A stretch of 64,000 nucleotides of DNA, from positions 186,001-250,000 of the forward strand of contig NZ_LT821227.1 of assembly GCF_900169485.1 (NCBI RefSeq). The letters run 5' to 3'. Made by a program: the position numbers and the translations under genes. This document shows positions 35,119 to 44,480 of this stretch, piece by piece. This DNA is from Phoenicibacter congonensis. GTDB lineage: Bacteria; Actinomycetota; Coriobacteriia; Coriobacteriales; Eggerthellaceae. Numbering within the stretch: the first letter of the stretch is position 1; each line of letters starts with the position of its first letter. The notes beneath the pieces are model-generated. The model made no database searches, was not told where the DNA came from, and worked only from the letters and a program-made list of their open reading frames with translations.

Positions 35119-35124
35119 ATTATA
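35119..35124 (-). promoter_or_regulatory. -10 box for tRNA-Thr
   Basis: A perfect TATAAT on the minus strand in the 54-base gap between the gatB stop and tRNA-Thr, about 38 bases before the tRNA 5' end. Confidence 0.55.
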
Positions 35125-35135
35125 ACAGACAGCGC

Positions 35136-36710
35136 CTAGGCTAGCTTTTCTGCAAGAGTTTTATTAATGAGCTTAGGGTCGCCTTTACCTTGCATTTCCT
35201 TCATGCACTGTCCAACAAAAAACCCGATGAGACCTGTTTTCCCGCCTCTATATTGTTCCACTTTATCAGGATTAGCAGCCAGTACTTTATCAACGACAGC
35301 CTCAATAGCCCCAGTGTCGGAGACTTGCTCCAATCCTTTCTCGGAAACGATAACTGCAGGATCTTTGTCCTCTTCAAGAATCGCCGCAAACACTGTTTTC
35401 TGCTGAGCTTTTGAAATTCTGCCAGAAGTGGAAAGGTAAACAAGATCAGCAATTCGCTTTGCAGTAAATGGCGAAGTCGAGAGGTCATTTGATTCATCGG
35501 CGTTTAACCAACCAGAAATGTCATTGATGATTATGTTAGCGAGACCCTTTGCAAATTCGTCGTTTGCATCTTTGGCAACAGCAATTGCGTCTTCAAACAA
35601 TTTGCATGTTTCACGATGTTCAATCAAATGACGTGCGTCATATTCAGAAAGCCCAAAATTCTCCTCAAAGCGTTTTGCTTTTTGATCAGGCAATTCCGGA
35701 AGCTTCTTTCTCACATTTTCAATGTATTCGTCACTCAAATCAAAAGGCGCCAAGTCTGGTTCAGGGAAAAGGCGATAGTCATCGGCTGTTTCTTTGACGC
35801 GCATCACAATCGTTCGCTTAGCGCTTGGGTCCCAATGTCTAGTTTCCTGCCGAATTGCTTCTCCATCTTCAAGAGCCTGCGCTTGACGAAGAATTTCATA
35901 ATAAAGACCGTCGTGCAAACTTTTGAATGAATTGATGTTTTTGAGTTCTGTTTTTGTTCCAAACTCCGTTGTTCCGCGCTTGCGCAATGATATGTTCCCG
36001 TCACATCTGAGCGAGCCTTTCTCCATAGAGCAATCGCTAATTCCAATAGCCAAATAAATTTGTCGCAATTTCTGCATGAATAGTCGCGCTTCTTCAGGGG
36101 TGCGAAGATCAGGCTCTGTAACCAACTCAATTAGAGGTGTGCCCGCGCGATTGTAGTCAACCAAAGAATTGGTGGCGCCAGCAATGCGGCCCTCGCCTCC
36201 ACCGATGTGAATCATTTTGCCAGCGTCTTCTTCCATGTGAATTCGGGTGATGCCAACATGTGCACGATAGCCGTTGTCGGTTTTAACAATGTTTTCGCAA
36301 ACATCGCCCTTGCTCATTTTGTCAACGCCATAGCGCTCCCCAGAATTTTTTGCATCGACATCAAGTTCAAGATGACCTCTCATGCAGAAGGCAACTGGCC
36401 CTTGCGTTGTTTGAAAGTTTTTAGACATGTCGGGATAAACATAGTTTTTGCGATAAAACATTGAGTGCTTTTCAATGTCGCAATTAGTTGCCAATCCAGC
36501 GAGAACAATAGATTCAATCGCAGCTTTGTTTGGCACAGGCAACGCTCCAGGCATGCCCAGGCAAACTGGACAAGTGTGAGTGTTTGGTTCATCGCCAAAC
36601 GAAAGCTCACACCCGCAAAACATCTTTGTTTTCAAAGTGGTGAGTTCTGCATGAACCTCAAGACCAATGACTGGCTCCCACTTTTCTAAAACTTCTTCCA
36701 ACGTCTTCAT
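35136..36710 (-). CDS. gatB: Aspartyl/glutamyl-tRNA(Asn/Gln) amidotransferase subunit B
   Basis: A 524-residue subunit that binds the misacylated tRNA and activates the carboxyl with ATP. It starts with the family signature VIGLEVHAEL, then SFGDEPNTHTCPVCLGMPG with zinc cysteines, YPDMSKNFQ, IHMEEDAGK and the C-terminal YqeY-like domain ending near VGQCMKEMQGKGDP. AGAGGA precedes the ATG. It is the third gene of gatC-gatA-gatB, separated from gatA by 111 bases in which I see no terminator. Confidence 0.97.
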   Translation of the reverse strand: MKTLEEVLEKWEPVIGLEVHAELTTLKTKMFCGCELSFGDEPNTHTCPVCLGMPGALPVPNKAAIESIVLAGLATNCDIEKHSMFYRKNYVYPDMSKNFQTTQGPVAFCMRGHLELDVDAKNSGERYGVDKMSKGDVCENIVKTDNGYRAHVGITRIHMEEDAGKMIHIGGGEGRIAGATNSLVDYNRAGTPLIELVTEPDLRTPEEARLFMQKLRQIYLAIGISDCSMEKGSLRCDGNISLRKRGTTEFGTKTELKNINSFKSLHDGLYYEILRQAQALEDGEAIRQETRHWDPSAKRTIVMRVKETADDYRLFPEPDLAPFDLSDEYIENVRKKLPELPDQKAKRFEENFGLSEYDARHLIEHRETCKLFEDAIAVAKDANDEFAKGLANIIINDISGWLNADESNDLSTSPFTAKRIADLVYLSTSGRISKAQQKTVFAAILEEDKDPAVIVSEKGLEQVSDTGAIEAVVDKVLAANPDKVEQYRGGKTGLIGFFVGQCMKEMQGKGDPKLINKTLAEKLA

Positions 36711-36821
36711 ATCGAAATCCTCTTTTTAAAATCTCATTTCAAGCGAACATAAATTAAAAAACTCACGCGATAACCCTTTTGTCAACTTAAAACGCCTTAA
36801 TTGCAAAAGACGTTAAAAAAG

Positions 36822-38297
36822 CTATTTGACCTCGGCAATTTCGGCAGGACCATAATGCTTTTCTAATGCAGAAGCCACACGCAACATGTTCTCATCTTTA
36901 AACGCAGGTGCTATGAGTTGCGCACCAATTGGAAGATTCGTGTCCTCCCCAAATCCAACTGGGAAACTCATTCCACCATTGCCCGCAATGTTGATAGAAA
37001 TCGTGAACATATCGCTCAAATACATTTGAGCTGGATCTGATATTTCTCCAAACTTAAAAGCAGTGCGCGGAGAAGCTGGTGCCAAAATGCAGTCGACCTT
37101 TTCGAAAGCTTGCTTGTAATCATTTGTTATTAATGTACGGACCTGCTGCGCTGGATAGTAATATTGCTCATAAACTCCTGCGCTCAAAAGATAGGACCCT
37201 AAGAAGATCCTTCGACGCGCTTCCTTACCAAAGCCTGCTTTGCGGCTGGCTTCATATTGCGAAGCAAGATCAGCATGACCTTCATCGCAGTAGCCATATC
37301 TAACTGAATCGAAACGCGCAAGGTTTGAAAATGCCTCGCAAGGCCCTAAAACATAGTATGCAGAAATTGCAGCTTTTGCGTTTGGAAGCTCAATTTCTAT
37401 AATTTGTGCTCCAGCCTCTTCCAAAACTTTTGCCGTTTCCTCAATTTTGTGTTTTACCTCAGAAGTGAGGCCTTCAGCATCTAGGAATGATTTAACAATT
37501 CCAATTTTCATCCCTTTAACGTTGCCGTCAATGACAGTCGTGAAGTCGGTTTTGCTTCCTTGAGAAGTGCAATCCTTTGGGTCTTTTTTACACAGCGAAT
37601 TCATTGCAAGAGCAGCATCTGCCATCGTTCTTGCAAAAGGACCAACCTGATCAAGAGAACTTCCAAAAGCCACCACTCCATAGCGAGAAACAAGTCCATA
37701 TGTCGGTTTGATTCCAATAATGCCACAAAGAGAAGCAGGTTGACGAATTGAACCTCCAGTGTCAGAGCCAAGTGCGATTGGAACATATCCCGCAGCTACA
37801 GCCGCAGCGCTTCCTCCAGAAGATCCGCCTGGAACACGGCTTGTGTCATGAGGGTTTTTGCTCGGCCCAAACACAGAAGTCTCAGTGGAAGAGCCAAAGG
37901 CGAACTCATCCATGTTAAGTTTGCCAATTGGCAAAGCACCTTCCTCAAGCAAGTCTTCAACGCATGTTGCGGTGTAGGTCGATTTGTAGTTCTTTAACAT
38001 TTGTGAAGAGCAGGTAGTAAATGTGCCCAGCATGTTCATGTTGTCTTTAAAAGCGACAGGCACGCCATCAAGAGTTTTCCCTTCACCAAAAGTGTGGTCC
38101 TTAACGCGATCATCAGTTGCTTTAGCGGCATTTAAAGCTGCTTCTTTTGTTATTTCTGTGAAACAATTTAACTTCTGTTCGAGCTCCTCAATCACATTGA
38201 AAGTGTTTTCCACAATGTCAGTTGCGCGAAAAGCTCGCTCCTTTAAATGAATCATGTAATCAACAGCAGTAAATGTTTTTGTGTTGAATTGATACAT
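36822..38297 (-). CDS. gatA: Aspartyl/glutamyl-tRNA(Asn/Gln) amidotransferase subunit A
   Basis: A 491-residue amidase-signature protein that frees ammonia from glutamine for transamidation. The catalytic triad fits: lysine in PVAFKDNM (about 82), serine in VPGGSSGGSAAAVAAG and the nucleophile region GSDTGGSIRQPA. The ATG overlaps the gatC stop (TAATG), with GGGAGGAG as ribosome site. GatCAB makes Asn-tRNA-Asn and/or Gln-tRNA-Gln. Confidence 0.97.
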   Translation of the reverse strand: MYQFNTKTFTAVDYMIHLKERAFRATDIVENTFNVIEELEQKLNCFTEITKEAALNAAKATDDRVKDHTFGEGKTLDGVPVAFKDNMNMLGTFTTCSSQMLKNYKSTYTATCVEDLLEEGALPIGKLNMDEFAFGSSTETSVFGPSKNPHDTSRVPGGSSGGSAAAVAAGYVPIALGSDTGGSIRQPASLCGIIGIKPTYGLVSRYGVVAFGSSLDQVGPFARTMADAALAMNSLCKKDPKDCTSQGSKTDFTTVIDGNVKGMKIGIVKSFLDAEGLTSEVKHKIEETAKVLEEAGAQIIEIELPNAKAAISAYYVLGPCEAFSNLARFDSVRYGYCDEGHADLASQYEASRKAGFGKEARRRIFLGSYLLSAGVYEQYYYPAQQVRTLITNDYKQAFEKVDCILAPASPRTAFKFGEISDPAQMYLSDMFTISINIAGNGGMSFPVGFGEDTNLPIGAQLIAPAFKDENMLRVASALEKHYGPAEIAEVK

Positions 38298-38608
38298 TAA
38301 CGATCTCCTCCCTCACCAAGAATAGAAGGAATTAAAAATGAACCGTCTCTTGTTTTTGGCGCGTTCTCAAGAGCCTCAACTTGTGAAAACCCTTCAACAG
38401 GAACGTCTTCGCGATCAACATTGGAGAGCCCACCAATCGGGTGAAATGTTGGCTCGACACCTTCTAGGTCATACTGGCGAATTGGCTCAAGCTCATCGAT
38501 AATCGAATTGAGCTCGAAAGTTAGCTTCTCTAACTCACTATCGTCAACTCCAATGCGCGTGTACTCTGCAATTTCACGCATATCATTTTGTGTCAAATGT
38601 TCAGTCAT
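38297..38608 (-). CDS. gatC: Aspartyl/glutamyl-tRNA(Asn/Gln) amidotransferase subunit C
   Basis: A 103-residue subunit that holds GatA and GatB together. It has the usual pattern MREIAEYTRIGVDDSELEKL near the N-terminus and ending VEALENAPKTRDGSFLIPSI. GAGGG precedes the ATG. It begins 23 bases after the upstream flippase-like gene and overlaps gatA by one base. Confidence 0.95.
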   Translation of the reverse strand: MTEHLTQNDMREIAEYTRIGVDDSELEKLTFELNSIIDELEPIRQYDLEGVEPTFHPIGGLSNVDREDVPVEGFSQVEALENAPKTRDGSFLIPSILGEGGDR

Positions 38609-38631
38609 AATTAACCCTCACAAACAACTAT

Positions 38632-40131
38632 TTAATTGTCGTTATTAACTTTATCATCACTGGCAGAATGGTCGCCCTGCTTAATGTATCTATTGCGCAA
38701 CTCTTCGCCATGTCGAGCTTTAGCTTCCCATTCATACTCATTGCCTGCTTTAACCTGGATTGAATCGAAAGGTCTATCAAAAACTTCTCTTTGCCAAAAC
38801 AAAAGGCCTGCAAGAAACAGTGATGCAAAGCCAACTTGCCAAGTTCCAGAGAAAAGAAATAGCCAGCCTCCAACTGTCATGAGCACAGAAATTGTGACAG
38901 CCCAAGCAGTTCGAATTCGCATGACAAGACCAACAGCACAAAGCACGAGCAAAAGGGAAACTAAAACAAGTGGAACACCAACGAACAAAACGCTTAAATC
39001 AATCCACGACGTCAACGAAGTAAATGGTGTAAACAAACTTGGGAAGAACGTGAGGAAAATGTTTACGGCACCAACAATGAACACCAACGTTCCCATAACC
39101 CATGCAATATCGCGCGCTTTCTGTTCTTCGGTTTCTGACTTTTCTGATTTGAAAAAGCCCGATTGGGAAAGAAGAACAGCGCCAATCGCAAAAGGAATCC
39201 AAAACATGATTCCTCGATAAACCAAAGCAATTGCAGTTGATGCACCAATTGGACATCCATAAATGGAAAGGATTGCAATGATGGCTGCTTCAACGACGCC
39301 AACTCCTTGAGGCGTAGGACTCAAAAGAACTGAAATTGCTGCAACCGCAAATGCCGCAATTAGCCCTTCTACGTGTTCAAAGCCAAACGCATAGCCAATT
39401 GCAACAAGACAAGCCATGTTGAGAACTGCTGAGAGAGATGCATAGGCAATCGTAATTGCTGCGCCCTTTGGATTTTTCGCCAAAAGATTGCTTGTGTTGC
39501 GCATTGAGTGACCAATGTGACGACCCCATGCAGGTTTTAGTGATTTTTTGAAAACCCCAAGAATTTTGTTAATAATAATTTCCAAATTCATGAAAATTTT
39601 GTAAACAATGCGGGGCTTGAAGTGCCCAAAAAAGAAAAGGCTCGACAAACAAACAAGCACTAATGCGAGCAGCACGCCACCTGCAACAAATAAAGTGTTT
39701 GTGTGCCCACTAACAAACATAGTTATGAATCCAGTAACAGAAATCACAAAAACGGCTGCGAAATAGCCTATTTGAGACAAGAGCGCGCCGCCGGTCGCCT
39801 GACCAGCATCAAGGCCCTCCCTGTGAGCATCGTCGATGATAAATGCAACGCCAGTCGCCCCGCTAAAAAGGCAAAAAGTGTTGATGAACACAAGGGAGAA
39901 AATTAACACGATGTTGTGCCAAATCCCAGTCGCCTTGCCGACGGCTTCAAAGGCTGCGTCATAGGACAATGCCTGCACAAAATGACGCGCGAGCATTAAT
40001 ATGACAGAAACTACGAGGGGAACAAAAGAACCCGTTTTCATTGTGTCTAGAAAATTAGAAAAAAAATCGACATTTGCAAGCAAAGCGCAAACAGCCACAA
40101 TTCCAACAACAATGAGAAGGGCCTTTTTCAT
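38632..40131 (-). CDS. UPF0104/LPG-synthase-TM-type membrane protein
   Basis: A 499-residue polytopic protein related to the transmembrane flippase domain of lysyl-phosphatidylglycerol synthases (also AglD-like). About 8 hydrophobic segments (residues 1-320) carry the family's FSGATGVAFIIDDAHREG and LSPTPQGVGVVEAAIIAIL. A second block of five segments follows (about 345-470). There is no aminoacyl-transferase domain. It may move a lipid-linked substrate. The ATG at 40131 follows AAAGGA; an upstream GTG at 40164 is less likely. gatCAB follows directly, so they probably share a transcript. Confidence 0.85.
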   Translation of the reverse strand: MKKALLIVVGIVAVCALLANVDFFSNFLDTMKTGSFVPLVVSVILMLARHFVQALSYDAAFEAVGKATGIWHNIVLIFSLVFINTFCLFSGATGVAFIIDDAHREGLDAGQATGGALLSQIGYFAAVFVISVTGFITMFVSGHTNTLFVAGGVLLALVLVCLSSLFFFGHFKPRIVYKIFMNLEIIINKILGVFKKSLKPAWGRHIGHSMRNTSNLLAKNPKGAAITIAYASLSAVLNMACLVAIGYAFGFEHVEGLIAAFAVAAISVLLSPTPQGVGVVEAAIIAILSIYGCPIGASTAIALVYRGIMFWIPFAIGAVLLSQSGFFKSEKSETEEQKARDIAWVMGTLVFIVGAVNIFLTFFPSLFTPFTSLTSWIDLSVLFVGVPLVLVSLLLVLCAVGLVMRIRTAWAVTISVLMTVGGWLFLFSGTWQVGFASLFLAGLLFWQREVFDRPFDSIQVKAGNEYEWEAKARHGEELRNRYIKQGDHSASDDKVNNDN

Positions 40132-40234
40132 CTTTTCCTTTTTTGAATTGGCGCTTGACCGCACTATACTCGAATTAACCTATCTATATATGATAGACTA
40201 AACGCGCATTTGATTTCAATCTAAGGAGAGTTTG

Positions 40235-40840
40235 ATGAAACTTGTTTGTCTAGACATGGAAAATGTAATTTGGCCAGAAATTTGGCCCGAAGTTGCAAAA
40301 GCAACCAACGTTCCTGAGCTCTCGAAAACAACACGTGATTATCAAGACACAAATGAGCTTTATGCGATGCGAAGCAAATTCATGAAGGAAAACAAAATCA
40401 CTCTTTCTACAATTCGTAAAGTCATTGAACAAATGGATCCAATGGAAGGAGCTGTCGATTTCCTAAACGAACTAAAATCATTTGCACAGTTCTGCATTTT
40501 GAGTGACACTTTCACACAATTCATCGAGCCAATTCGCAAGAGACTCGACTACCCAACAATCATTTGTAACCAACTTGTCGTTGATGAAAATGACATGGTT
40601 ATCGGGTGGAACATGCGCTGCGATGAAACTAAACTCTCAACAGTCAAAGCATTTCAAAGCGTCGGCATTGACACTATTTGCTCTGGCGATTCCTACAACG
40701 ACCTCGGCATGATTCAAGCATCAAAACATGGCTTCCTTTTCAACACAACCGATGAGATTAAGGAAAAATATCCTCAGATACAAACAGCCGACACCTACGA
40801 TGAACTGCTTGCTCTCATAAAAGAGGCCTGGTTCGCTTAA
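40235..40840 (+). CDS. thrH: Phosphoserine phosphatase / homoserine phosphotransferase, ThrH type
   Basis: A 201-residue HAD-superfamily enzyme. Motif I reads CLDMENVIWPEIW, where most ThrH proteins have LDLEG; the nucleophile Asp is kept. Motif II is the serine in CILSDTF, and motif III/IV the CSGDSYNDLGMI segment. ThrH of Pseudomonas removes phosphate from phosphoserine and can pass it to homoserine. The ATG at 40235 follows AAGGAG closely. It is monocistronic and divergent from the flippase-like gene. Confidence 0.9.
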   Translation: MKLVCLDMENVIWPEIWPEVAKATNVPELSKTTRDYQDTNELYAMRSKFMKENKITLSTIRKVIEQMDPMEGAVDFLNELKSFAQFCILSDTFTQFIEPIRKRLDYPTIICNQLVVDENDMVIGWNMRCDETKLSTVKAFQSVGIDTICSGDSYNDLGMIQASKHGFLFNTTDEIKEKYPQIQTADTYDELLALIKEAWFA

Positions 40841-40855
40841 AAGTTTAAAATACGT

Positions 40856-40904
40856 GAGCCACCATCGAAAAACGCAGACGTTCACTTCTGCGTAGTGGTG
40901 GCTC
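40856..40904. other. Nested hairpin in the thrH-recJ gap
   Basis: The 301-base gap 40841-41141 has no gene that I can support. It holds an outer stem GAGCCACCA/TGGTGGCTC (40856-40864 with 40896-40904) enclosing an inner stem ACGCAGA/TCTGCGT (40872-40878 with 40887-40893). On the minus strand the inner hairpin is followed by TTTTT, so it would terminate a minus-strand transcript. Further on, 41027-41071 has more short stems and a run of nine A. Confidence 0.5.
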
Positions 40905-41097
40905 TCGCCAACCTCATTTACATTACAAACTAATTAAAACAAAGCCAGAATTCGTGCGCCAAGTGCAATCAAGATAAGCTTCTTTAACACGTGTAATTCG
41001 TCTGCAGCTCAACGCACTTCAGTCCAGCACGTGCAAAGGTGAACACAAGACGAGCACCTCTAGCTCGCGTGCAAAAAAAAACGAAACATCACAAAGT

Positions 41098-41103
41098 TAT
41101 AAT
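41098..41103 (+). promoter_or_regulatory. -10 box (TATAAT) before the recJ-recQ fusion
   Basis: A perfect TATAAT 39 bases before the ATG at 41142; no strong -35 is seen. It probably serves the run recJ-recQ, relA/spoT and the MBL hydrolase. Confidence 0.45.
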
Positions 41104-41141
41104 TAAAAACAGAAGAAAACAAGAGAATAGGTACAGCAGTT

Positions 41142-44100
41142 ATGTCGCAGCAATTCGAGATGAAGCCTTGCGATAACAGAATTGTTCGGAAGTGCATGGC
41201 AGAGCTGAATTTGCCACACTTTATTGTTTCGACGTGCGTTGCGCGAGGCTATGATTCAGCTGAAAAAATAAATAAATATTTAAACCCAAGCATTGAAAGA
41301 GACTGGGGGAATCCCCTTGACATTCCAGGAATGGAAGAAGTCGCAAGCAGCTTGCAAAACGCAATTTTAAACAAAAAAAGAATAGTCGTGTTTGGCGATT
41401 TCGACCTAGACGGAATTTCGGCAACGACAGTCCTCACACGAGGCCTGCGTGCGCTTGGTGCAAATGTATCACCTTTTATTCCTGACAGATTCAAACATGG
41501 TTATGGCTTGTCATTAGAAGCATTCGAAGAATTGAAGCCTTTTAACCCCGACATAATTGTTACCGTTGACTGCGGTATTGCAAACAAAAAAGAAGTTGCA
41601 GAAATTGTTGCTAAAGGTGTCGAAGTTATTGTGACCGACCACCACGAATCGGGAGACCTTGTCCCCGAAGGCGTTGTGATTTGTGATCCCAAACACAAGG
41701 GAAGCGAAGAAGACTCAACTTTAGCTGGCGTGGGTGTTGCCCTCAAAGTCATTCAGGCAGTGGGTTCTCGCTTTGGATTTCCGCATCTTTGGAGAAGTTA
41801 CACCGACTTTGCAACGCTTGGGACAATTGCCGACATGATGCCGTTACGCTCGCAAAATCGAGCACTCATAAACGACGGCGTAGAGAAAATCAAAACTCAA
41901 TGCAGACCATGCCTTAGAGCATTGTTCGAAAGCTCGGGGGTAAACCCGTCAGAAACTAACGCGCATTCTGTTAGTTTTTCATGTGTGCCAAGGCTAAACG
42001 CTTCAGGGCGCTTAGGGAAAGCTAATGTTTCTCTCAACTTGCTGTTAAGCGACACCATTGAAGAATCGCTTGAACATGCAAAAGAACTGGACACGCTAAA
42101 CACTAAGCGTCGAAACATAGAAACAGAACTCTCAAAACTTGCTCTTGAAAAAGCATCTTCAAAATGGGAAGGTCAACGTTGTCTTTGTCTCTCAGGAGAA
42201 AATTGGCATGAAGGTGTAAAAGGAATAGTCGCAGCTAGGGTGGTGGATAAATATCAAGTCCCATCCATCATTTTCACGATAGATGGAGATGAGGCCCGCG
42301 GAAGTGGAAGAAGTGTTGGAGACATCAATCTGTTCTCGGTCGTAAATGAACAAAGCGACCTTTTAACACGCTATGGAGGACACAAAGGGGCCGTCGGAAT
42401 AACTCTTCCATCAAAAAATCTCGAAGCATTTGAACAAAGAATGAATGAGTCTCTCAATCAATTTGACGAGGCTAAATTTAAGAAAACAATAAAAATTGAC
42501 ACAGTTGTTTCTCTTGACGAGCTGACTTTAGAAAATGTAAAGATGCTTGAGAAATGCGGTCCATTTGGACAAGAAAACGAAAAGCCTCTGCTCCTAGCAA
42601 AAAACGTGACTGAATTTGACGGCCGTCCCGTTGGTGTTTCCGGAAGTCATTATTTATGCAAACTCTCAAACGGGCAATCAAAAATATCTTGCATTGAATT
42701 TAACTGTAAAAACATAAAGGAATTGCAAGACTCCAATGCCGTTGTTAATGCAATCTTTTCTGTGGAAACCGAAACTTGGCATGGAACAACAAGCGTGAAA
42801 GCAAAAGCTGAGTCTCTTCTTCCACTCACAGAATGCCCTGCTCTTTCATCACTTTGCAGCGATGCTTCTGTTGAATTTATCGAAGGTCTTTTCCAAAACA
42901 AGGAAAGCAACAGCAGTAACCAAACAGAGATCTCAAACGATGTGGAAGATGAAAAGTCAACTCGAGATTACTATGAGAATCTTGCCAGGACTAATCCAAC
43001 TAAAGCATTCGCAGAGATTGTCAAAGAGTTAATTGGCGAACACGATTTACACTCGGCGCAGACGGAATTAATTAATCACCTAAAAGAAGGCGAATCGACG
43101 CTTGGAATTATGGCGACTGGTCGAGGTAAATCGCTAGTGTTTCAAACACATGCCGCAATGATTGCTTTATTGAAAAACAAACAAAGCATTTTTGTCTATC
43201 CACTTCGCGCTTTAATCGGTGATCAGGAAAACAACATCGAATCGAAACTTAACAAATTTGGCATTAACATCTCCACTCTAAATGGAGAAACTCCTCTAAA
43301 CAAACGCAATGAAATCTACAAAAGGGTTAAAAGCAAAGACATTGACATCATTTTAACGACACCTGAATATTTGGAGCTACATGTAAACGAGTTAAAATCT
43401 GCAGGTGATTTCGGCTTTTTGGTAATTGATGAAGCACATCACGCGGCCGAAATTCCACAATCGCGCGATTCCTACGCAAGCATTCACAAAACAAAAGAAC
43501 TTTTGGGAAACCCGACCACAATAGCTCTCACTGCGACAGCGCCAAAAGAAATCCAAGAAAGGCTAATGCAGGCGCTGACTCTTAAACACAAAGTTATTGA
43601 TGATGCAAGCAGAGCTAATTTGAGAATCAACGATCAACGAAACATAGCACACAGAGACGACTACCTTGCGCATTTGCTCGCCCAGGGAAAAAAGACTGTC
43701 GTCTATGTCGGAACACGAGAGCAGTCAATTGCCGTCGCAAGACGCCAACGCGCAAGAGTTCCACAGCTTGCACCCTACATCGGGTTTTATAACGCAGGAC
43801 TTTCACGCATTGAAAGAAAAAGAATCGGGGCACTTTTCAGAAACGACGACATTCAAGTGTTAGTGGCAACTTCTGCTTTTGGAGAAGGAATAGACATTCC
43901 AAACATACGAAATGTCGTGTTGTATCACATGCCAACGAACGAAGTAGAGTTCAATCAAATGGCAGGTCGCGCCGGTCGAGATGGAGAAGAATCGTGGATT
44001 CATTTGATGTATGGAAAAAGGGACGCAAGCATCAACGAATCGATATTAAACGAACTAGCGCCCGATAGAAATTTCATGGCTGTGATCTACAAGCGCATAT

Positions 44101-44459
44101 TACAAGCCATCAAGGCATCTAAAAGTGGAACTTTTGAACTTGAAAGCGAGCAATTTTCCAAAACAATATCATCTGTTTCTATACAAGGGAAAATTTACAA
44201 CTCAACTCCAAACATAATTGAAAATGCACTTAAAGTTTTTTGCGAACTCGATTTTTTTGATGACGAAATAAAGTTTTATGGCACTAGAAAAATTCATTTC
44301 GTAAAAAGTGGCGACTTAAACAAGAAGTCTGAGCTCACCGACTCGGTAAAATATTGTGAAGGACTATCAGCCCAAGCGGACTTCGCATCATATAGAGACG
44401 AAGCGCTTTTTGCTTCAGTTGCTGATTTAACAAACCGCATAACACACCCCATTTTCTGA
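41142..44459 (+). CDS. RecJ-like exonuclease fused to a RecQ-like helicase
   Basis: A 1105-residue two-enzyme protein. The N-terminal half is a DHH/DHHA1 phosphoesterase of the RecJ type: FGDFDLDG (about 84-91), DCGIANK, TDHHES (about 166-170), and in DHHA1 GSGRSVGD and RYGGHKGAVG. The C-terminal half is a superfamily 2 helicase: MATGRGKS (about 655-662), DEAHH (about 763-767), ALTATAP, then VATSAFGEGIDIPNIR and motif VI QMAGRAGRDG (about 938-947), as in RecQ. RecQ unwinding and RecJ digestion cooperate in RecF-pathway recombination; here they are on one chain. The RQC/HRDC domains of classic RecQ are not obvious. Confidence 0.92.
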   Translation: MSQQFEMKPCDNRIVRKCMAELNLPHFIVSTCVARGYDSAEKINKYLNPSIERDWGNPLDIPGMEEVASSLQNAILNKKRIVVFGDFDLDGISATTVLTRGLRALGANVSPFIPDRFKHGYGLSLEAFEELKPFNPDIIVTVDCGIANKKEVAEIVAKGVEVIVTDHHESGDLVPEGVVICDPKHKGSEEDSTLAGVGVALKVIQAVGSRFGFPHLWRSYTDFATLGTIADMMPLRSQNRALINDGVEKIKTQCRPCLRALFESSGVNPSETNAHSVSFSCVPRLNASGRLGKANVSLNLLLSDTIEESLEHAKELDTLNTKRRNIETELSKLALEKASSKWEGQRCLCLSGENWHEGVKGIVAARVVDKYQVPSIIFTIDGDEARGSGRSVGDINLFSVVNEQSDLLTRYGGHKGAVGITLPSKNLEAFEQRMNESLNQFDEAKFKKTIKIDTVVSLDELTLENVKMLEKCGPFGQENEKPLLLAKNVTEFDGRPVGVSGSHYLCKLSNGQSKISCIEFNCKNIKELQDSNAVVNAIFSVETETWHGTTSVKAKAESLLPLTECPALSSLCSDASVEFIEGLFQNKESNSSNQTEISNDVEDEKSTRDYYENLARTNPTKAFAEIVKELIGEHDLHSAQTELINHLKEGESTLGIMATGRGKSLVFQTHAAMIALLKNKQSIFVYPLRALIGDQENNIESKLNKFGINISTLNGETPLNKRNEIYKRVKSKDIDIILTTPEYLELHVNELKSAGDFGFLVIDEAHHAAEIPQSRDSYASIHKTKELLGNPTTIALTATAPKEIQERLMQALTLKHKVIDDASRANLRINDQRNIAHRDDYLAHLLAQGKKTVVYVGTREQSIAVARRQRARVPQLAPYIGFYNAGLSRIERKRIGALFRNDDIQVLVATSAFGEGIDIPNIRNVVLYHMPTNEVEFNQMAGRAGRDGEESWIHLMYGKRDASINESILNELAPDRNFMAVIYKRILQAIKASKSGTFELESEQFSKTISSVSIQGKIYNSTPNIIENALKVFCELDFFDDEIKFYGTRKIHFVKSGDLNKKSELTDSVKYCEGLSAQADFASYRDEALFASVADLTNRITHPIF

Positions 44460-44480
44460 GAAAATGAGAGGAGATTTAAA

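Noticed and set aside
40841-41141. 6S RNA, SRP RNA or tmRNA in the thrH-recJ gap
   Set aside because: No GGAAG tetraloop region, no tRNA-like end and no long end-to-end pairing is visible.
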